Below are positions 60,436 through 64,000 of a stretch of DNA of 64,000 nt, in pieces (position 1 is the first letter of the stretch; each line of letters starts with the position of its first letter). The stretch comes from JAFGDI01 sp963667715 (GTDB taxonomy: Bacteria > Planctomycetota > Phycisphaerae > Sedimentisphaerales > SM23-30), in NCBI GenBank assembly GCA_963667715.1, contig OY763926.1, positions 2,232,001-2,296,000 of the forward strand, in the 5' to 3' direction. The notes under the pieces are model-generated. The model was given only the letters and a program-made list of their open reading frames with translations. It searched no databases and was not told where the DNA came from. The position numbers and the translations under genes are program-made.

Positions 60436-63400
60436 TTAGAGTTCCCAGGATAGGTGTGGGAATTGGGTGTTGGGTAGCTGCCAGGTTGTGGTGCTGGTGT
60501 CGGTTGAAATACTCCATGATGCTTGCTGATAGGTTTCCAGTTGGGAAAGCTGATTTTGGGTTTTGGGTGTTATGTTAAGTGAGTTTAGAGATGACAGGCC
60601 GGGTATAGAAGAGTTGTACAGACAGCCGGTTGCAGTGGTAAAATAGCTGTTGGCGAAGACGTCGGCTCTTTGAGCGTCTACTGAGCAGGAAACGAGGGTG
60701 TTTTTGATAATGCCGGAATAGCTAAGGGCAGCGATACCGCCGGCGTTATAGATTGATCTGACGGATGTTGCTGTGGCGTAGGAGTCGATAATCTGCGAAC
60801 AGGCGTTCATGGCAGCGAGCCCGCCGGCTAGGTCTCTACCGCATTGTATGGATAGGCCAGAGGCGAAAGATCGGTTGATAATGGCACCGTTTGAGTTATA
60901 GCCAACTAGACCGCCAGCACCGACGTATGAAGTAACTGAGGAGTCGATAGCGAAACATTCGGTAACATATGCAGTATAGGTTCTATTAGAAGAATAGTTT
61001 GCGCCGGTCACGCCTCCGGTATAGGTTTTATTGCCGGTTACGTTGAGCTGGTATGATCCTGATCCTGAGATAGTGCCGCGGTTTATGCCAGTTATGCCGC
61101 CGGTGTATACGAGGCCGGTAACGGAAGAATTGGTAACCAGTGTGCCGGTAATAGTGCCATAGTCGTTACAGCCGCAGAGAGAACCGGTGAAGTAGCTGCC
61201 CCCTGTTACGTCAATGTTGGTAAGGGTCATATTTTCAAGAATGGCTTGATGTGCTATATTGCCAAAGAGACCTAAATAGCTGCTGGCTGTAGTGTCGTTG
61301 TGAATCTTGAGGTCGGATATTTTGCAGCCGTTACCGTCGAACGAGCCGGTGAAAGGTGTGCCGACGAAAGCAGTGTTTGTACTGGAGTTGGGGGCTATGA
61401 CAGCCTGGTCGAAGTTTAGGTTTGCGAAGCTGATATCGGCCATGAGTCTGAAATTTTGGTCGTAATCTTCTGGGTGGCTGGCAAGATAAAGCATACCCGC
61501 CCTATCGTAGATAAGGAATGGGGAAATGATTGTGCCGGAGCCGCCGTAGTATGGTCGGTAGAATTCGTCGGCACCGATGTCAATAGTTCCATTAACGACA
61601 CGAGAGCTGAGGTCGATATCGATCGATTCGTCAGGGTCAGAAGCGAAGTTCAGGCCGGTATCGATACAAGGTGAGTCGGCGGCGATATGGAAGTTGGTGT
61701 TAGGGACGAATTTGGGGTCGGTACTGAAACATCCGGAGCCAGGTTCGGTGTCGGAAGTAGCAAGGCAGCAATATTCGGTTAGTGCCCCACTGCAATCGAT
61801 AGCGTTGTTCCATATGATGCAATTTGTGAGCTGGAGCGGGCTGCCGGAGAAAAGTACGCCGTAGCCGGAGTTATCGGTAATAGTATTGTTGCGAATATCT
61901 GAGTTAGCGGTATTGGGCGAAGAGGAGCTAAGGCCGGTAGTGTTCGCGTTGATAATGCAATTTTGTATGGTTGTATATTTCTGGCGATACAGCATAATTC
62001 CGCAATCGGCACTGTTACTGATAGTACAGTTTGTGATCGTTGGGCACGAGTAGTTCAGGCAATATATACCTGAGGCCGATGAATTTGTTATATTACAGTT
62101 GAAGATAAGCGGGTCTGACCTGTTGCAATATATGCCGTAGGAGGCGTTGCGAATGGTGAATCCTGATATTTCGGATGGCGAGCCAGAGCAAAGGACTAGA
62201 GTGATCGCATTGCTGTTATCGTCAATGTTTAATATGGTAGAAGCGACGACGGCGGGGTCGTATGGATCAGAACTGGTAAGAGTGATACATTTGTTGTAAA
62301 TGATTACCGGGTGTTTGTATATGCCGGGGTAGACGGTTATGGTGTCGCCGGTACGGGCCAGGTCGACTGCTTCCTGGATAGTAACGAAGAATTGGCCGGA
62401 ACGTTGATTGTAAACAGAGAAGCTGGCTTCGTCAGAGCCGATATCAATTCTGCCATCAGCGATACGGTGACAGCCGTCGGAGTCGGTTTCGTCGGGTAAA
62501 ACGGTCAGTGCTTCGTCGCCGGAATTTATACATGGCGAGGTTGATAGCAGTTTATAGTTGTGAGCGAGCGAATCGATGAAGCATGGATCGGCTGTTATAT
62601 TACCTTCGCCGTAGGCGTCGGTGGTATCACTGATACAGCTGTACATAGCTTTGCAGCTGGATAGATCGTTTGAGCAGTTCCAGATGATGCAACTGTTGAT
62701 TTGCGGGTCGGAGCCAAAAGCAGAAATTCCGCCGATATGATTGTCTACGATGGTATTATTACGGATAATGGCAGAATCAGCGTCTTTGGTTATAATGGCG
62801 TGAGAGTTGCCGTAGATAGTGTTATCAATGATATTGGTGGCGGCTGGGTCGATCAACATGATACCGGTATCGCTGCCGCTAATGGCAGAGTTGCAGACGG
62901 TGAGCGAAGAGTGAGAGTCTGTGTAGATGCCGGCATAGTCGTTATCTTTGATATTGCAGGAGGATATGGTGCCGTGAGCGGCACTGGCGATGATGCCATT
63001 TTGGGCATTGGTAATGGTTAGGGCTTTGATGGTGTCTGGGGTGGCGGTGCTATTGAACTTAACGGCAGAGTATGCACCGTCGGCGTCGATAATGGTAGTT
63101 GCTATTATGGAATCGCTATTGGAGTCGCTACCCTGCAAGAGCAGGCCTTTGCCGGGCATAGAGATAGAGCCGAAATAATAGCCGGGCTGTACGGTGATAG
63201 AATCGAATAAAGAGGCAGAGTCGAGGGCCAGCTGGATAGAAGGGAAAAGCTGGTTGGTGCTATTGTTTTTTATCAGCTCGGGTGTGTGGAGGTTGCCGGA
63301 GCAATATAGTAGTCGATCGTCTGAAGGGACGCTGATATTAAAAGAGGCGTATGTTGTATTGTCGTCAAGAAAGAAAGCTGGGCTGGCAGACTGGTTGGCG

Positions 63401-64000
63401 AGGAAGTATTCGCTACCGTTTGAGCTATCGGGTGCAGTACGTGCAGTTGATATATTGCAGGAATCGAGATGGGCGATACCGTTATCAGCGGTGAGAACGC
63501 CAGCTACATCAAGAGCGTTTGAGTTGGCTGCTTCGGTTACATTTATATTTATGCTGGTATTGTTGATATATGCGGTGGCCCCCTTCTCTTTTATTCCGGT
63601 AACGGCGATATTGGACCAGCTGTCAGCTTTGGTGCTGGTTAGAGACAGGTTTATATTTGTGTTTGATATTTGTATATGGTCGGTTATAGAGCCGGAATGG
63701 ATAATGCCGTTAAGCGAGGGAGTACAGCTAGAGGCGGAGTATGTGCCGGAAGATGTAATGGATACATTATCGATAATACCAGATGAATTTGAGGCGTTGA
63801 AGGCCGTTGGATATTCGTAGTTTGAACTGTACTGGCCAGCGTCCAGGTTGGTATTGGTAATAGAGAAATCACAGCTGTATAGTTGGAGTGTGCAGGTGAA
63901 AAGCGAACTGATCGAGGAGTTGTTAACGGTTAGGGAGTCTCGGGCGGTAACGGCGGTATGCCTTGAAACTATATTACAGTTGTCAATGATGCCGAGGCTG
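60436..64000 (-). CDS. exported beta-helix protein with C-terminal GLUG-type repeats (5' end outside window)
   Basis: The frame is open from the stop at 60436 to the right edge of the window, at least 1187 codons; an ATG at 63159 is internal, because coding-like beta-helix sequence continues above it (SLFDSITVQPGYYFGS, AHLDSCNISTAR, GIIDNCNIVS). Most of the protein is parallel beta-helix coils with 'I..C.I.n' patterns, interrupted by two 'DIGSDE/IDIGADEF' segments (the end of choice-of-anchor units). The last ~280 residues are GLUG-like repeats (YTGGITGINRGTISGSGS, GAGGLVGYNSNGAIINRS). It ends ...FPHLSWEL, typical for such planctomycete proteins. Secreted or surface protein; function not known. 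Confidence 0.8.
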   Translation of the reverse strand, partial: SLGIIDNCNIVSRHTAVTARDSLTVNNSSISSLFTCTLQLYSCDFSITNTNLDAGQYSSNYEYPTAFNASNSSGIIDNVSITSSGTYSASSCTPSLNGIIHSGSITDHIQISNTNINLSLTSTKADSWSNIAVTGIKEKGATAYINNTSININVTEAANSNALDVAGVLTADNGIAHLDSCNISTARTAPDSSNGSEYFLANQSASPAFFLDDNTTYASFNISVPSDDRLLYCSGNLHTPELIKNNSTNQLFPSIQLALDSASLFDSITVQPGYYFGSISMPGKGLLLQGSDSNSDSIIATTIIDADGAYSAVKFNSTATPDTIKALTITNAQNGIIASAAHGTISSCNIKDNDYAGIYTDSHSSLTVCNSAISGSDTGIMLIDPAATNIIDNTIYGNSHAIITKDADSAIIRNNTIVDNHIGGISAFGSDPQINSCIIWNCSNDLSSCKAMYSCISDTTDAYGEGNITADPCFIDSLAHNYKLLSTSPCINSGDEALTVLPDETDSDGCHRIADGRIDIGSDEASFSVYNQRSGQFFVTIQEAVDLARTGDTITVYPGIYKHPVIIYNKCITLTSSDPYDPAVVASTILNIDDNSNAITLVLCSGSPSEISGFTIRNASYGIYCNRSDPLIFNCNITNSSASGIYCLNYSCPTITNCTISNSADCGIMLYRQKYTTIQNCIINANTTGLSSSSPNTANSDIRNNTITDNSGYGVLFSGSPLQLTNCIIWNNAIDCSGALTEYCCLATSDTEPGSGCFSTDPKFVPNTNFHIAADSPCIDTGLNFASDPDESIDIDLSSRVVNGTIDIGADEFYRPYYGGSGTIISPFLIYDRAGMLYLASHPEDYDQNFRLMADISFANLNFDQAVIAPNSSTNTAFVGTPFTGSFDGNGCKISDLKIHNDTTASSYLGLFGNIAHQAILENMTLTNIDVTGGSYFTGSLCGCNDYGTITGTLVTNSSVTGLVYTGGITGINRGTISGSGSYQLNVTGNKTYTGGVTGANYSSNRTYTAYVTECFAIDSSVTSYVGAGGLVGYNSNGAIINRSFASGLSIQCGRDLAGGLAAMNACSQIIDSYATATSVRSIYNAGGIAALSYSGIIKNTLVSCSVDAQRADVFANSYFTTATGCLYNSSIPGLSSLNSLNITPKTQNQLSQLETYQQASWSISTDTSTTTWQLPNTQFPHLSWEL

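Noticed and set aside
1..64000. tRNA or rRNA genes
   Set aside because: No GTTCRANYC-type T-loop in a cloverleaf context and no rRNA-like sequence was noticed. A covariance-model search would be needed to exclude degenerate tRNAs.

Overview
The window looks like a chromosome segment of a planctomycete, most likely of the class Phycisphaerae (Sedimentisphaerales-like). The pointers are an exported LamG protein ending in a PEP-CTERM anchor (VPEPTTMALLGLGG...RRRK), several very long exported beta-helix/LamG proteins, a planctomycete-type 'DLAGFLQNWL' linker, a PilM-PilN fusion with glycine/arginine-rich loops, and intergenic regions packed with short dispersed repeats. G+C is moderate by eye. 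No rRNA, tRNA, CRISPR array or complete insertion sequence was recognised.

Layout. 1-8 kb: a YkgJ Cys-cluster protein, queE, an AT-rich exported beta-helix protein, an Fe-S/FAD oxidoreductase and ribonuclease D. 7.9-13.7 kb: a tightly packed trio of ExbD-like protein, exported TPR protein and membrane-anchored protein with a DnaJ-type zinc region. 14-17.2 kb: a YcjX/YcjF-like pair (P-loop protein and DUF697 membrane protein) separated by repeats. 17.5-24.3 kb: a PEP-CTERM protein, a 1.2 kb gap with ~126 bp repeats and hairpins, then groES-coaX-mnmE, and on the other strand hisA, a LOG-family gene and cmk. 24.4-30.2 kb: a three-gene inner-membrane operon led by a PilM-PilN fusion. 30.8-35.5 kb: thiC with a clear terminator, an ABC-2 exporter pair and a small exported protein. 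35.7-39.8 kb: two small genes, a PQQ-propeller protein and a sigma-54 activator. 40.1-45.9 kb: an accessory island. 46.2-57.2 kb: a giant LamG protein with a gluzincin-like motif, and a rimO-led operon with a CgeB-like glycosyltransferase, a methyltransferase and a B12 radical SAM protein. 57.5-64 kb: a small membrane protein, ribosomal protein S1 with a strong terminator, and a beta-helix/GLUG protein that runs off the right edge.

The most interesting part is the island at 40.1-45.9 kb. It holds two orphan polymorphic-toxin cassettes. Each has a 5'-truncated Hint (intein-like) fragment ending in VLVHNK, a different toxin domain and a different immunity-like gene, on near-identical repeat DNA. 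Next to them lie a truncated IS256 transposase and three small membrane or pseudopilin-like genes, all on the minus strand. A short motif (core AAAAGGTGTCAGGAGTC) follows or contains the stop codon of most modules, and a ~225 bp direct repeat flanks the island. This resembles a toxin-immunity archive, with a cassette-like organisation that I cannot match to a named system.

A second, window-wide signal is a strand switch. At least four dispersed repeat families are all in one orientation left of ~34 kb and in the other right of ~39.8 kb. The top strand also changes from C-rich to G-rich in the same interval. That polarity suggests a replication-strand switch (origin-like, or an inversion breakpoint) near 34-39 kb, although no dnaA or dnaN is present.
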